Shown: positions 9,701-17,673, numbered from the stretch's first letter. The stretch is DNA of 64,000 nt from Spirulina major PCC 6313 (GCF_001890765.1 NZ_KV878783.1:1401173-1465172); one strand, 5' to 3'. The notes: a model not told the origin generated them from the letters alone. A program made the numbers and translations.

Positions 9701-10486
9701 GTCGCCCACGAAATCAACAACCCCGTCAACTTCATCTACGGCAACATTGACCACGCCCGCGACTACATCAACGACCTCCTCCAACTGATCGCCCTCTACC
9801 AACAGCACTACCCCGACCCCCAACTGATCATCGCCGATCATATCGACGACATCGATCTCCCCTTCCTCCTTGATGATCTCCCGAAAATGCTCCAATCCAT
9901 GCGCGTCGGCGCAGAACGAATCAAAGAAATCGTCGCCTCGTTGCGCACCTTCTCCCGCATGGACGAATCCGAAATGAAAGCCGTCGATATTCACGACGGC
10001 ATCGAAAGCACCCTGATGATCTTGCACAATCGGCTCAAATCAAAACCTCACTCTGCGGGGATTGAAGTGATTCGTGACTATGGCGATTTACCCAAAGTCG
10101 AATGCTATGCCGGTCAACTCAATCAGGTGTTTATGAACATCTTGAGTAATGCGATCGATGCCCTTCTCGATCAATCCGACGACAACCAAGCCCCAACGAT
10201 CACCATCCAAACACGCCTCCACCCCGCCGAAAATCAAGTCGAAATCAGGATTCAAGACAATGGAACTGGCATCGATCCTAATCACATCAGCCGTCTCTTT
10301 AATCCATTTTTTACCACCAAGGAAATAGGCAAAGGCACCGGGCTGGGGCTTTCAATTAGCTATCAAATTATTACCGAAAAACACGGCGGAACCTTACACT
10401 GTGAATCCAATTTAGGGTCTGGGACTTGTTTTATCATTGTGATTCCTCTCCAGCAAACCTTACAGCCAGTTCGACAATCTCGATAA
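6800..10486 (+). CDS. Hybrid sensor histidine kinase with six PAS domains and a GAF domain
   Basis: This is a 1228-aa cytoplasmic sensor kinase; no membrane segment or signal peptide is visible. Going along the chain there are about six PAS modules, four of which close with a DRK or ERK signature such as DVSDRKK, DITDRKQ and DVTERKL. A GAF domain follows at about residues 775-930, then a HisKA domain with the H-box VAHEINNP (phospho-acceptor His970). The C-terminal HATPase has the N-box NQVFMNILSNAIDAL, the DNGTGID motif and FFTTKEIGKGTGLGLS. An upstream GTG at 6737 is possible. I prefer the ATG at 6800 because the paralogue at 36056 starts at the equivalent point. No response regulator lies beside it. 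The signal is unknown; several PAS modules suggest redox, light or ligand sensing. Confidence 0.9.
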   Translation: MSADLPPILGLADILAQSPCAIAVLDQTLRYHWMSDRWQVDYGLDAASVGQPYDRSNPVPESWPAALQQALTGTPQQGCDRHPLPTGETVAMQWTITPWRTAGTISGVIIHSQQQPDLTPSPLAHPQTPEDINDVAWAEIFNLSPNLICLVDGDGHLLHLNQAWEITLGWSVEQLRSAPVIDWIHPDDVQSTLEIMQRVNQGEICVSFENRYRRQDGSYCWLAWTAARIESQGCIYGLARDVSDRKKTQTAINAQQELLQNIIDTTPQWLVVKDNQGRFVVVNQAMAKVWGTTPDQLIGKCDADLIANPDEVAQILRDDQWVRENRHDKIIPEESLTDAAGNVRWVRTSKHPLKLSNQTDPYLLVSIYDITDRKQSEEALRQSEQRYQVLAETAPVGIFHSDAAGRCTYVNQQICILMGLNFIAIQGQHWMAVIHPQDRDRVKNEWSRAQSENQCFQSEYRFLRPDQSVRWVYTQVQTIVDAEQDGQITGYVGTCTDVTERKLAEAELQRYKQAVDSASDAISLTDLIGRVIYVNDAFQALYDCDDLEQLRQQGGLIGLFTDAGLMDEIITAATAGRGWSCEIEQRSLTGRPLQVALRANPIRSNQDQIVGLVVIATDIHDRKEAEAALQASEATNQAILKAIPDLMFRLSDDGVFLDYIPPDSFRDILSADCERTGRHIADVVPADLAQRNLYYAKRAIATQTLQVYEQTVNIDGETQFEEVRVVPIEADQTLFIVRDISDRKRIEASLLDFAQRLQSQVQREQFLNRLSAQIRSSLEQPAEAIIQQAIEAIRSILAIDRVHFAWYITNVETPYWDVIAESREAEMPDFKGIYPADQVGPMAEILLRLEIICEDDVSAIPDPIYRQLVESLNYRSVLVVPLEVQSGIIGVLVCSHSQEIRHWHDTEIDLVKSAINQLAIATNQALLYAQSRASNEELRQTLEELNRTQSQLIQTEKMSSLGQLVAGVAHEINNPVNFIYGNIDHARDYINDLLQLIALYQQHYPDPQLIIADHIDDIDLPFLLDDLPKMLQSMRVGAERIKEIVASLRTFSRMDESEMKAVDIHDGIESTLMILHNRLKSKPHSAGIEVIRDYGDLPKVECYAGQLNQVFMNILSNAIDALLDQSDDNQAPTITIQTRLHPAENQVEIRIQDNGTGIDPNHISRLFNPFFTTKEIGKGTGLGLSISYQIITEKHGGTLHCESNLGSGTCFIIVIPLQQTLQPVRQSR

Positions 10487-10568
10487 AGCTTCACCCCTCG
10501 CCTTCAACTCTCCTGAATACTTTTGTCCACCGAAACCCACCCATTGACCCTAAACTTTTTTGGTATGC

Positions 10569-10661
10569 TATAGCAATCCTATTTGATTCATGAACAGGCA
10601 AGGGGCTTAAGCCCCTTGTTGATGAGGAGATTAGATCTCCGATTGATTTAGGATCGCTATA
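10569..10661. repeat. MITE-like repeat, ~90-bp family, copy 1
   Basis: This 93-bp element has imperfect terminal inverted repeats, TATAGCAATCCTA at the left and TAGGATCGCTATA at the right. A central palindrome, CAAGGGGCTTAAGCCCCTTG, lies between them. Closely matching copies occur at 29943-30031 and 52632-52724, and the core is shared with the 197-bp family. It carries no reading frame, so it is a non-autonomous element needing an outside transposase. It sits just upstream of the DUF2079 gene. Confidence 0.85.
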
Positions 10662-10724
10662 TAGCAACCTCAAGCCGGTGGACATTGTGATTAGATTACT
10701 CTCAGTTTACATTTTGGATAGGTA

Positions 10725-12125
10725 ATGCAGCGACCAAAAATCATTTTGTATTGGGGTATAGTGCAGAGTCTGATTCTCTTTAGCTGCGCCTCAATTCGGC
10801 ATCTTCTGTTTAATTCCCATGCTTTTGATCTAGGCTGGTTTGATCAAGCAACCTATCTGATTTCGATGGGCAAACCTCCCATTGTGTCCTTTTCCGGCTT
10901 CCATATTCTCGGTGATCATGGGGCGTGGATTTTTTATCCCCTCGCTGCCTTGTATTGGATCTATCCATCGGTGTATTGGCTCTTTGCCGTGCAAGCGATC
11001 GCCCTTTCTTTGGGGGGCATCCTCGCGGCTAAACTAGCGCAACAAGCCGGATTATCCTCAGGTCACACCGTTGCGATCGCCCTGGTTTACAACCTCTATC
11101 CTGTGGTTTTCAACGCGAATCTCTTTGATTTTCACCCCGATACCCTCGCAATTCCAGCCATTTTAGGAGCCGTGCTAGCGTTGCGATCGCGGCGTTTCTT
11201 GACCTTTTTAGGCTGTATTTTGTTAATCCTTGGTTGCAAAGCCATTTTGTCACTAACGGTGGTTGGTTTAGGCCTATGGATTGTATTGGGGGAGCGGCCC
11301 AAATGGTATGGATTCTGGGCCATGCTCTTAGCAACTGCGTGGTTTATCTTTACCACCCAATGGATTTTTCCCCACTTCACCGGTATGGATGCGGCAGTGG
11401 AAATGTCCGATGGCCGCTATGACTATTTAGGGGATTCCATTGGTGAAATCATTCAAACCCTCATTTTACAGCCACACCGCATTCTCGGCCCAGTGTTGAG
11501 TTTGGCTAACTTAGAATATTTAGTGCTACTATTTGCGCCGATCTTTTGGATTTTACGACCTCGCTATAGCCTGCCGTTAATCGGTGCAGCCCCCGCCCTA
11601 ATCTTAAATTTAATTACTACCTATCAACCCCAAAAAGACCTCGTTCATCAATACGCTCTGCCGATTTTACCCTTCTTCATTCTCACTGCGATCGCCATTC
11701 TCAACCACCACCCCAAATCCTTCATCTACCGGCCTAAATTTCTCATTGCTTGGGCAACGATTGGCTTTCTCGCCCTCGGTAAATATTATCATTTCGGCAG
11801 TCTCTATCTTGAAAAGCTCGATACTTGGGCAACGATGCGAGATGCGATCGCCCAAATCGAACCCCGTAGCGGCGTGATCACCCAAGGCGAATACGCCCCT
11901 CACCTCACCCATCGCCCTGAAATTTATCTCATTGACACCACCCTACCCCAGCGCGATCTCACCCCCATCGACGCGATTTTATTGAATCGTCGGCATCCCG
12001 GTGAATTTCCTGATACGATTGAAGCCGCTCAACGCTATCTTCAAAGCCGCCCTGATTTCACTGTGACCTACAGCAAAAACGATGTCTTTCTCTTTCAAAA
12101 AATCGTTCCTGGTTCCCCTCAATAA
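10725..12125 (+). CDS. DUF2079 family polytopic membrane protein
   Basis: This 466-aa protein has many hydrophobic helices and the DUF2079 hallmark near the N-terminus (SHAFDLGWFDQATYLIS, about residues 33-49) followed by a FSGFHILGDHGAW stretch. DUF2079 proteins look like large-loop membrane transferases, and a role in cell-surface sugar transfer is a plausible inference, not shown here. The gene overlaps the next one by 44 bp, and that one overlaps a GNAT gene by 4 bp, so all three are probably translated as one unit. A GGATAGGTA sequence just before the ATG is a weak ribosome site. Confidence 0.85.
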   Translation: MQRPKIILYWGIVQSLILFSCASIRHLLFNSHAFDLGWFDQATYLISMGKPPIVSFSGFHILGDHGAWIFYPLAALYWIYPSVYWLFAVQAIALSLGGILAAKLAQQAGLSSGHTVAIALVYNLYPVVFNANLFDFHPDTLAIPAILGAVLALRSRRFLTFLGCILLILGCKAILSLTVVGLGLWIVLGERPKWYGFWAMLLATAWFIFTTQWIFPHFTGMDAAVEMSDGRYDYLGDSIGEIIQTLILQPHRILGPVLSLANLEYLVLLFAPIFWILRPRYSLPLIGAAPALILNLITTYQPQKDLVHQYALPILPFFILTAIAILNHHPKSFIYRPKFLIAWATIGFLALGKYYHFGSLYLEKLDTWATMRDAIAQIEPRSGVITQGEYAPHLTHRPEIYLIDTTLPQRDLTPIDAILLNRRHPGEFPDTIEAAQRYLQSRPDFTVTYSKNDVFLFQKIVPGSPQ

Positions 12126-13644
12126 CACCATTAACCGCATTCCCAAATCTATCTTTATCGCGATCATTTTAGGGATATACCTCGCGCTAGGTGTGATGGG
12201 AATTTTGCATCATGAACTGTGGCGAGATGAGGCGAATGTGTGGCTCCGGGCGTGGGATGCTGATTCGTGGTCTAGTTTTGTGGCAAGTATTAAAGATGAT
12301 GGACATCCGTGGCTTTGGTATGTTGTGGTGTATGGGGTATATCAAATTACCACGAATCCGCTTGCAATGCAGTTTTTTCACTTGGGCATCGCGGTTTTTT
12401 TTAGTTATGTATGGCTGAGCTCTTCACCCTTTTCTCGACTGCATCAAATTTTAGTGTGTTTTGGCTATTATTGCGCCTATGAATATGCGTTAATTAGTCG
12501 CAATTATGCCTTTGGCATTTTAGGGGTTTTTCTCTTTTGTGCGCTGTTTGAAACGCGCCGCCGGACGTATGTGGGTTTGGCGTTGAGTTTAGCGCTTATG
12601 ATGCAAGCGAATATTTACGCGATGATTTTAGCGATCGCGGCCATCCTGGCCCTCTGCGTGGATTACGGGATCACGCCAGACCCTTGGCTCAAAACGCGGC
12701 GGCGCTGGGTTGATTTGGTTCTGAGTATCGCCATCGTTGCGATCGTCGGGTGGCAATCCTTGCAGCAAATGATTCCGAGTGAAGCGGGAAACTATGCGTC
12801 GGGTTGGGTGGTGCGGTTCAACGGGTTGCGGGTGTTGGAAGCTCTGTCTAAACTGTGGTCGAGTTATGTGCTGTTGATCACGCCCCAAAACAATTATCAA
12901 GATTTGATTTTATTGGCGATCGCCTCTTTAATTCTCTTTTTTATTTTCGCCCAATCCTTACGCCATACACCCGTTGCACTGATCTTTTACCTCGTCGCTA
13001 ATCTGGGGATTTTTTGCTTTTCCTATTTAAAATTCATGGGCGCGATTCGTCATGTGGGGCATTTAGCGATCGCGCTGATCGTGGCGCTCTGGATTGCCGA
13101 TTATTATCCTGATTCTCGTTGCGATCCAACCCAATCCCCCCCGACTGCGCGTCCTTGGCAAAAACTGGCTTCAACTACCTTAACTATTATTTTAAGTAGT
13201 CAAGCGATCGCGGGCATTTTGGCGATGATCAATGACCTTCGTTATCCGTTTTCGGCAGGTCAAGCCACTGCCCACTATTTACAAGCCGAACAGTTAGATG
13301 ATGCGCTAATTGTTGGCAGCCCAGACTATACGATGTCGCCCATTGCTCTTTATTTAAAACGTCAAATTTACTATCCAGAACTGCAACGATTGGGCAGCTT
13401 TACTCGCTATACAACAGATCGTAACCCTGTGGATCAGCCCACCATTTTGGCACAACTGATCACCCTCTTTCGCCATCAACCTCAATCCGAAATTATCTTG
13501 ATTTTGAATCAACCCCTGAGGGCTGAACATCCCGATCTTTGTATTCAACCCTTAACGGAATTGACGGAAAGTTTAATCCACGATGAAAAATTTTATCTCT
13601 ACCGTGTTGAATTTCAATGTGCTGCGGCTCCTGTGCTGCCATGA
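12082..13644 (+). CDS. Polytopic membrane protein, GT-C glycosyltransferase-like
   Basis: This 520-aa protein has about ten hydrophobic helices. After the first helix comes an acidic loop reading HHELWRDEANVWLRAW, then DGHPWLWY. An acidic DE pair in the first outer loop is typical of GT-C enzymes that use lipid-linked sugars (the GT39/ArnT type). A soluble C-terminal part starts near residue 370. The start at 12082 lies inside the end of the DUF2079 gene, and I see no good start further down before the first helix, so the 44-bp overlap is probably real. The donor and acceptor cannot be told from sequence. With its DUF2079 neighbour it could act on surface glycans or glycolipids (inference). 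Confidence 0.72.
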   Translation: MSFSFKKSFLVPLNNTINRIPKSIFIAIILGIYLALGVMGILHHELWRDEANVWLRAWDADSWSSFVASIKDDGHPWLWYVVVYGVYQITTNPLAMQFFHLGIAVFFSYVWLSSSPFSRLHQILVCFGYYCAYEYALISRNYAFGILGVFLFCALFETRRRTYVGLALSLALMMQANIYAMILAIAAILALCVDYGITPDPWLKTRRRWVDLVLSIAIVAIVGWQSLQQMIPSEAGNYASGWVVRFNGLRVLEALSKLWSSYVLLITPQNNYQDLILLAIASLILFFIFAQSLRHTPVALIFYLVANLGIFCFSYLKFMGAIRHVGHLAIALIVALWIADYYPDSRCDPTQSPPTARPWQKLASTTLTIILSSQAIAGILAMINDLRYPFSAGQATAHYLQAEQLDDALIVGSPDYTMSPIALYLKRQIYYPELQRLGSFTRYTTDRNPVDQPTILAQLITLFRHQPQSEIILILNQPLRAEHPDLCIQPLTELTESLIHDEKFYLYRVEFQCAAAPVLP

Positions 13645-14543
13645 TTCGAGAACCGGATGCGATCGCTGATCACGGTGTTGAGGGCGCGATCGCTCTTTGG
13701 TGGCGGCAGGTTCCCCCGTGGCAGGGGCGAAAAACGGGATATTTAGGGCGGTTTACCTGTAGGAATGCGGCTCAAGGGGTGGGGCTGTTAAGCGAGGCAT
13801 GGCAACGGTTGCGGGCCGAAGGGTGTGAGGTGGCGATCGCTCCCATTGACGGCAGTACCTGGCAACCCTATCGCGCCGTGCTTGACCCCGGCACTGCGCC
13901 CCCCTTCGCCCTCGAACCGATCACCCCGCCCCACCACCTCGCGGCCCTAGAGCGGGCGGGCTTTTCATCTGTTTTGACCTATCAATCTACTCGCTGCGAG
14001 AATCTGACGCGGCATGATGGGCGGGCGGAGGTGCGGCGCGATCGCTTCAGCCAAGACGGCCTCAGGATCAGACCCGTTGATCTGGGTCAACTCTCCTCAG
14101 AATTGTGGCAAATCCATGGCCTCATTCATGCTGCTTTTGCCCCTACGCCCTTGTTTACTGCCCTGGCCTATCCCCAATTTGAGCAGCAATATCGGCAGCT
14201 TTTGCCCCAATTACGGCCCGAATTGATCCGAGTCGCCTGTGTTAGCGGGCAAGTTGTGGGGCTGGCCTTCGCGTTTCCTGATTGGTGTGATTCCGCAGGG
14301 CAAACCGTAGTTTTGAAAACCCTGGCCCGCTGGCCAGGGCGAGCCTATGGCGGGTTGGGGCGGGTGTTGGTGGCGGATTGTCATCGGGTGGCGGCGCAGT
14401 TGGGGTATGGGCGGGTGATTCATGCGTTGATGCGCGATCGCAACCCATCCCAAGCGATCAGCCGCCGTTATGCTCAGCCGCACCCCTTGCGACGCTATGC
14501 CCTCTTTGCCAAGGTTTTTGATCGAGTGCAGCGTCAAGACTGA
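13641..14543 (+). CDS. GNAT family acyltransferase-like protein
   Basis: This 300-aa protein has a C-terminal GNAT-like domain: a RVACVSGQVVGLAFAF core strand near residue 200, then a GLGRVLVADCHRVAAQLGY segment that resembles the acyl-CoA-binding helix. An N-terminal half of similar size may be a second degenerate GNAT fold. I chose the ATG at 13641, whose first base overlaps the preceding stop as ATGA; an ATG at 13617 is possible. The last residues (VQRQD) and the TGA lie in the terminal repeat of a MITE-like element (14524-14629), so the original C-terminus was probably altered. The substrate is unknown. Its place behind two membrane proteins suggests a shared job in the envelope, which is inference. 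Confidence 0.72.
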   Translation: MIREPDAIADHGVEGAIALWWRQVPPWQGRKTGYLGRFTCRNAAQGVGLLSEAWQRLRAEGCEVAIAPIDGSTWQPYRAVLDPGTAPPFALEPITPPHHLAALERAGFSSVLTYQSTRCENLTRHDGRAEVRRDRFSQDGLRIRPVDLGQLSSELWQIHGLIHAAFAPTPLFTALAYPQFEQQYRQLLPQLRPELIRVACVSGQVVGLAFAFPDWCDSAGQTVVLKTLARWPGRAYGGLGRVLVADCHRVAAQLGYGRVIHALMRDRNPSQAISRRYAQPHPLRRYALFAKVFDRVQRQD

Positions 14544-14629
14544 ATCGTCGGATCATCTTGAATGTCCAACGCTCAGTGTGACGGTGCGTTGCGCTTCGCT
14601 CACAGCATCTTACTGCCATGACACAGCTA
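14524..14629. repeat. MITE-like repeat, 126-bp family, diverged copy
   Basis: This stretch aligns over most of its length with the reverse complement of the element at 63517-63642. Shared segments include GAGTGCAGCGTCAA at the left end, TTGAATGTCCAACGCTCA and ACGGTGCGTTGCGCTTCGCT. The right end is degraded. Its left end overlaps the last codons and the stop of the GNAT gene. Confidence 0.68.
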
Positions 14630-15005
14630 AAATCAGGCTTTACAGCTTGTTCACTCATTCCCCTCACCCCAAACCCCGATCCCGCCAAGAACTTTAGTTC
14701 TTGGCTCAGAGCGAAAGTGGGCTGATGCCCACTGTGGAACCAGTGTGAACGGGTTTTCGCTGTGAGGCGGAAATTTCAATCCTCGACGGGGAGGAATCGC
14801 TGCTGGGGTTATGGATCAGCCGTAACCCACTGATTAACGTGTGCCGTAACAGTAGAGTTCGTTAGACAGGATCGGCGATCGCCCTCCGCAACTCCTCACG
14901 CCGCCTTGACCCTTTCATCCCTTTGGCTAGTGTGCGTTTGCCTTTGATGATAGCGTTAGATGCAGAACCCGTTGACTCACCCTTTCGACCCTGTGTAAAT
15001 CTGTT
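14544..15005. other. Intergenic region with two dispersed repeats, no gene seen
   Basis: This gap of about 460 bp holds the rest of the 126-bp-family element (to about 14629), then the 150-bp repeat at 14664-14816. From 14817 to 15005 I see no convincing reading frame, terminator or RNA. The pentapeptide gene begins at 15006. Confidence 0.6.
14664..14816. repeat. Dispersed ~150-bp repeat, copy 1
   Basis: The sequence is matched in inverted orientation at 32874-33030. Shared parts include GCCAAGAACT...AGTTCTTGGC (a palindrome), TCAGAGCGAAAGTGGGCTGA, TGCCCACTGTGGAA, AACGGGTTTTCGCT and a closing GGGTTATG. It contains several nested inverted repeats and no reading frame. It could be an inactive mobile element or a structured intergenic repeat. 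Confidence 0.72.
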
Positions 15006-16013
15006 ATGACTGCTGCTTTGGTTTTCGTTAATTCTTTCCCCGATTTGGCGACGCTGCACCTGATCTTGAATCAGTCTGACGATCGCACGACGCTGCAATT
15101 ACAACTTCAGGTTTGTCCGCAATGGTTACCCCTCGGCGCGGGACGGGTTCATTGGGCGTTGCGGGGTAGTGGGCTACATTTGACGTTGCCCCATTTACCA
15201 GCTTCGGAGTCGATGACCTCGGAGTTTGGCCCGGTGGAAATTAGCGGCGATCGCACCCTGCATTGGTCGCTCACCTTCCCTCCCCAAGCCCATCACTTGG
15301 ATCAAACCCTCCTTACCCTGCCCCATCCGCCCCAGGATCTTCAACTGGATCTCGTGCCCCGGTTGGCGGACTGTGCTGTCTTGGCAACGGAAGGGTTGTG
15401 GACTCGTGATCTGAGTCCGAATCAACAGGCGATCGCCAAACGTGCGATCGTTAAAGCCCTCTGGTCTGCCCTACCGCCCTTCCTCTGCCGCATCACCACC
15501 GACTCCCCCCCCGCCTCCCCTGCCCAATTTCCCACCACCATCCCCACCTTAGAGACAATTCTCACGACATCCACCGCTGGGATTCTCGACCTGGCCCAGT
15601 TGGCCCAGCTTGATCCTGCCGTTGACTTTGCTGGGGGTGATTTTCTCGGCGTGGATTTGCAAGAAGCCGATTTAAGCGGGGCAGACTTGCGCGGGGTGAA
15701 TCTGCGCGGGGCGGATCTCAGCGATGCGGATCTCAGCGGGGCAAACCTGAGCGGGGCAAACCTGAGCGGGGCGGACTTGAGCGGCGCATTTTTGGAAAAC
15801 GCCAACCTGAGCGGGGCAAATCTTCAGCGGGCGAGCTTGGCTCTGGTGTCCTTGGCGGGGGTGAACCTCAGCCAGGCGAATCTATGCGGGGCAACGGTTA
15901 GCGAAACCGTCTGGACGGGGGCGACCCTGACTCAGATGACGCTGGGGGATAATTTAGGGTTAACGCCCACGGCGCAGCAGCAGTTGATCGAACGGGGGGC
16001 GATCGCACCATAG
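15006..16013 (+). CDS. Pentapeptide-repeat protein
   Basis: This 335-aa protein has two parts. Residues 1-200 form an unrecognised N-terminal region. Residues about 205-310 are tandem A(D/N)LxG pentapeptides (for example ADLSGADLRGVNLRGADLS), which fold into a right-handed four-sided beta helix. At DNA level the repeats are nearly identical copies of AGCGGGGC(A/G)AACCTG, showing recent internal duplication. Such proteins are very common in cyanobacteria; roles are mostly unknown and some act as DNA-mimic or assembly proteins. No signal peptide is obvious. The stop is followed 60 bp later by a small membrane-protein gene. Confidence 0.85.
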   Translation: MTAALVFVNSFPDLATLHLILNQSDDRTTLQLQLQVCPQWLPLGAGRVHWALRGSGLHLTLPHLPASESMTSEFGPVEISGDRTLHWSLTFPPQAHHLDQTLLTLPHPPQDLQLDLVPRLADCAVLATEGLWTRDLSPNQQAIAKRAIVKALWSALPPFLCRITTDSPPASPAQFPTTIPTLETILTTSTAGILDLAQLAQLDPAVDFAGGDFLGVDLQEADLSGADLRGVNLRGADLSDADLSGANLSGANLSGADLSGAFLENANLSGANLQRASLALVSLAGVNLSQANLCGATVSETVWTGATLTQMTLGDNLGLTPTAQQQLIERGAIAP

Positions 16014-16076
16014 CAACGGATGGCACAGAATGAGTATGATTTGATCACGTTCACTATGATCGGGAGTCTTCAGTCT

Positions 16077-16322
16077 ATGTCTCATGAACATCAGCGATCG
16101 CCAGCATCCCTGAAGCCCGCGATCGGTCGTTTCTTCGTTGGGTCTAGCGTTGGTGCCATGGTTGCCGCCCTGCCCATCCTCTACGGATCATCCCCCGCCC
16201 TGACACCGCTTCATCTGGGGATTGTCGCAGCCCTAGTACTGCTTTGCGGTGGTCTCGCTAGCCTCTGGGGTTCTGCCTTCCTCAACGCCCTGATCCGCAC
16301 ATTCGACAGCACCGGCCTTTAA
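16077..16322 (+). CDS. Small two-helix membrane protein, unrecognised
   Basis: This 81-aa product begins MSHEHQRSPASLKP and has two hydrophobic helices (about residues 20-38 and 44-66). The ATG at 16077 is preferred because GGGAG lies about 11 nt upstream and the extra 19 residues from the ATG at 16020 look non-native. It lies between the pentapeptide gene and the CsaA-like gene on the same strand. I cannot name a family. It is probably a genuine small membrane protein. Confidence 0.55.
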   Translation: MSHEHQRSPASLKPAIGRFFVGSSVGAMVAALPILYGSSPALTPLHLGIVAALVLLCGGLASLWGSAFLNALIRTFDSTGL

Positions 16323-16377
16323 ACCTGAAGAGGTCTAGGGCGTTCAGCATCACCAGTGATCCAGGAGCATCAGACCC

Positions 16378-16713
16378 ATGCACGAGGCAAGTTACGCCGA
16401 TTTTTTGACACTGGAAATCCACACCGGCACAATCATCCAGGCGGAACCCTTCCCCGCCGCCCGCAAACCCGCCTATCGCCTTTGGATCGACTTTGGCCCC
16501 TTGGGGGTGAAAAAATCCAGCGCCCAAATCACCGATCTATACACCCCCGACAGTCTGATCGGGCGCATGATCACTGCCATCACTAACATTCCTCCCCGCC
16601 AAATTGCCAATTTTATGTCCGAGGTGTTGGTGTTGGGGGTGGTGCAGGTGGATGGATCGGTGGTGCTGTTGGAGCCGGAGCGGCCCGTGGCGGCGGGGCA
16701 ACGGATTGCCTAA
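16378..16713 (+). CDS. csaA: CsaA-like tRNA-binding/chaperone domain protein
   Basis: This 111-aa protein is a stand-alone EMAP-II/tRNA-binding OB fold like Bacillus CsaA, which binds tRNA and nascent or exported proteins. Matching features are the N-terminal LEIHTGTIIQAEPFPAARKP, the KKSSAQIT segment, and the C-terminal SEVLVLGVVQVDGSVVLLEP followed by RPVAAGQRI. Full length is normal for CsaA (about 110 aa). It is a cytoplasmic dimer in known relatives. It follows the small membrane gene by 55 bp. The family call is firm; the cellular role in cyanobacteria is not established. Confidence 0.85.
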   Translation: MHEASYADFLTLEIHTGTIIQAEPFPAARKPAYRLWIDFGPLGVKKSSAQITDLYTPDSLIGRMITAITNIPPRQIANFMSEVLVLGVVQVDGSVVLLEPERPVAAGQRIA

Positions 16714-17151
16714 ACACGGGGCAGATCCCAGATCCATTAGGGTGAAACCCAGTCTGATCGGGCTTGAGGCTTTTGCCTGTTGCTCAACGGTTGACTGAGC
16801 TTGTGCCTAATCCCCCTCTCAACCGGGGCAGCGCGTTAGAAGCTCGCACGATCGAGGATTTTAGGAAGGGTAGAGCCTCTAGCTCACTGAATGCCCGCAC
16901 TCGACTAACAGCCTGGGTTAGGGATCGGCAATAGTCGATATTGTTAGGACAGGCAAGGGGCTTAAGCCCCTTGTTCCTAGAGATTCCCTTGTCCTAAGCA
17001 ACCTGGCTACGGCTATATCCGCAGTAGCTCACGGGGCGAGAGACTTCTGATCTGTAGAGGATTTCTGAACAGGCTGTATGATTGCTTGAGGATTGGCATT
17101 GCCCTGGGGCTTGGTCTCATCTCTGCTGTGTTGTCCTGCACTTCAGAGCTT
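16714..17151. other. Intergenic region with a short MITE-like element, no gene seen
   Basis: This gap of about 440 bp separates the CsaA-like gene from the end of the convergent FHA gene. It holds the short repeat at 16931-17017. Elsewhere I see no reading frame of merit and no clear terminator. Confidence 0.55.
16931..17017. repeat. Short derivative of the 197-bp MITE-like family
   Basis: It keeps both ends of the 197-bp element: TTGTTAGGACAGGCAAGGGG at one side, and GTCCTAAGCAACCTGGCTA with GGCTATA at the other. The middle of about 110 bp is missing and is replaced by the palindrome CTTAAG seen in the 90-bp family. The left boundary is uncertain. It links the 197-bp and 90-bp families structurally. 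Confidence 0.65.
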
Positions 17152-17673
17152 CTAGACATCCTTTCGATTCGAGGCGGTGTCTTGTTCTGGGTCAAGGAGG
17201 ATGTCGTCCTGATGTTTTGCCGTTTCCGTGTCTCCGGACATCATCGCGGGGTCAATCAGCGTAATGTCGAAGGGGTCTTCTGGGGACATGACGGGTAAGT
17301 TATCGGCGTTGGTTTGGGCTGGAAAAATACGCGATTGATAGATCGCGGACACTTGGGGGCCAAAGACGACCTCGTCGCCATGCTGTAAGTTGTGTATGGA
17401 CAGTTTTTTGCCGTTGATCAGAAGCCCATTGACGCTGGGTCGTCCTTTTGTGTCTCCATCAACGATTTGATAGAGCACAGTGCCATCGCTGCGGGTTTTC
17501 CGGTTTAGAACTGCGTGATGGCGGGAAACAAATTGGGAACTGAGGTGAATATCACAACTGCGATCGCGCCCAATCAGGTACGACTCAGTCAAAAGTGGGA
17601 CAGAACGCCGTCCCCTGGCATCATCAACGATCAGTAAATGTTCTTGCTGCAATTTTGGTGTCGGTGCAGTCAT
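17152..17673 (-). CDS. FHA domain protein
   Basis: This 173-aa protein carries a forkhead-associated domain, a phosphothreonine-binding module. The signature pieces are YLIGRDRSCDIHLSS (about residues 32-46), FVSRHHAVL (48-56), and NGLLINGKKL with LQHGDEVVFG. The C-terminal 60 residues are acidic and probably disordered, with possible Thr phosphorylation sites. I chose the ATG at 17673 (MTAPTPKLQ); an upstream in-frame ATG at 17787 would add a poorly conserved-looking 38-residue leader. It lies downstream of the copper ATPase but in the same direction with its own start region. A partner Ser/Thr kinase is not in this window. Confidence 0.85.
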   Translation of the reverse strand: MTAPTPKLQQEHLLIVDDARGRRSVPLLTESYLIGRDRSCDIHLSSQFVSRHHAVLNRKTRSDGTVLYQIVDGDTKGRPSVNGLLINGKKLSIHNLQHGDEVVFGPQVSAIYQSRIFPAQTNADNLPVMSPEDPFDITLIDPAMMSGDTETAKHQDDILLDPEQDTASNRKDV

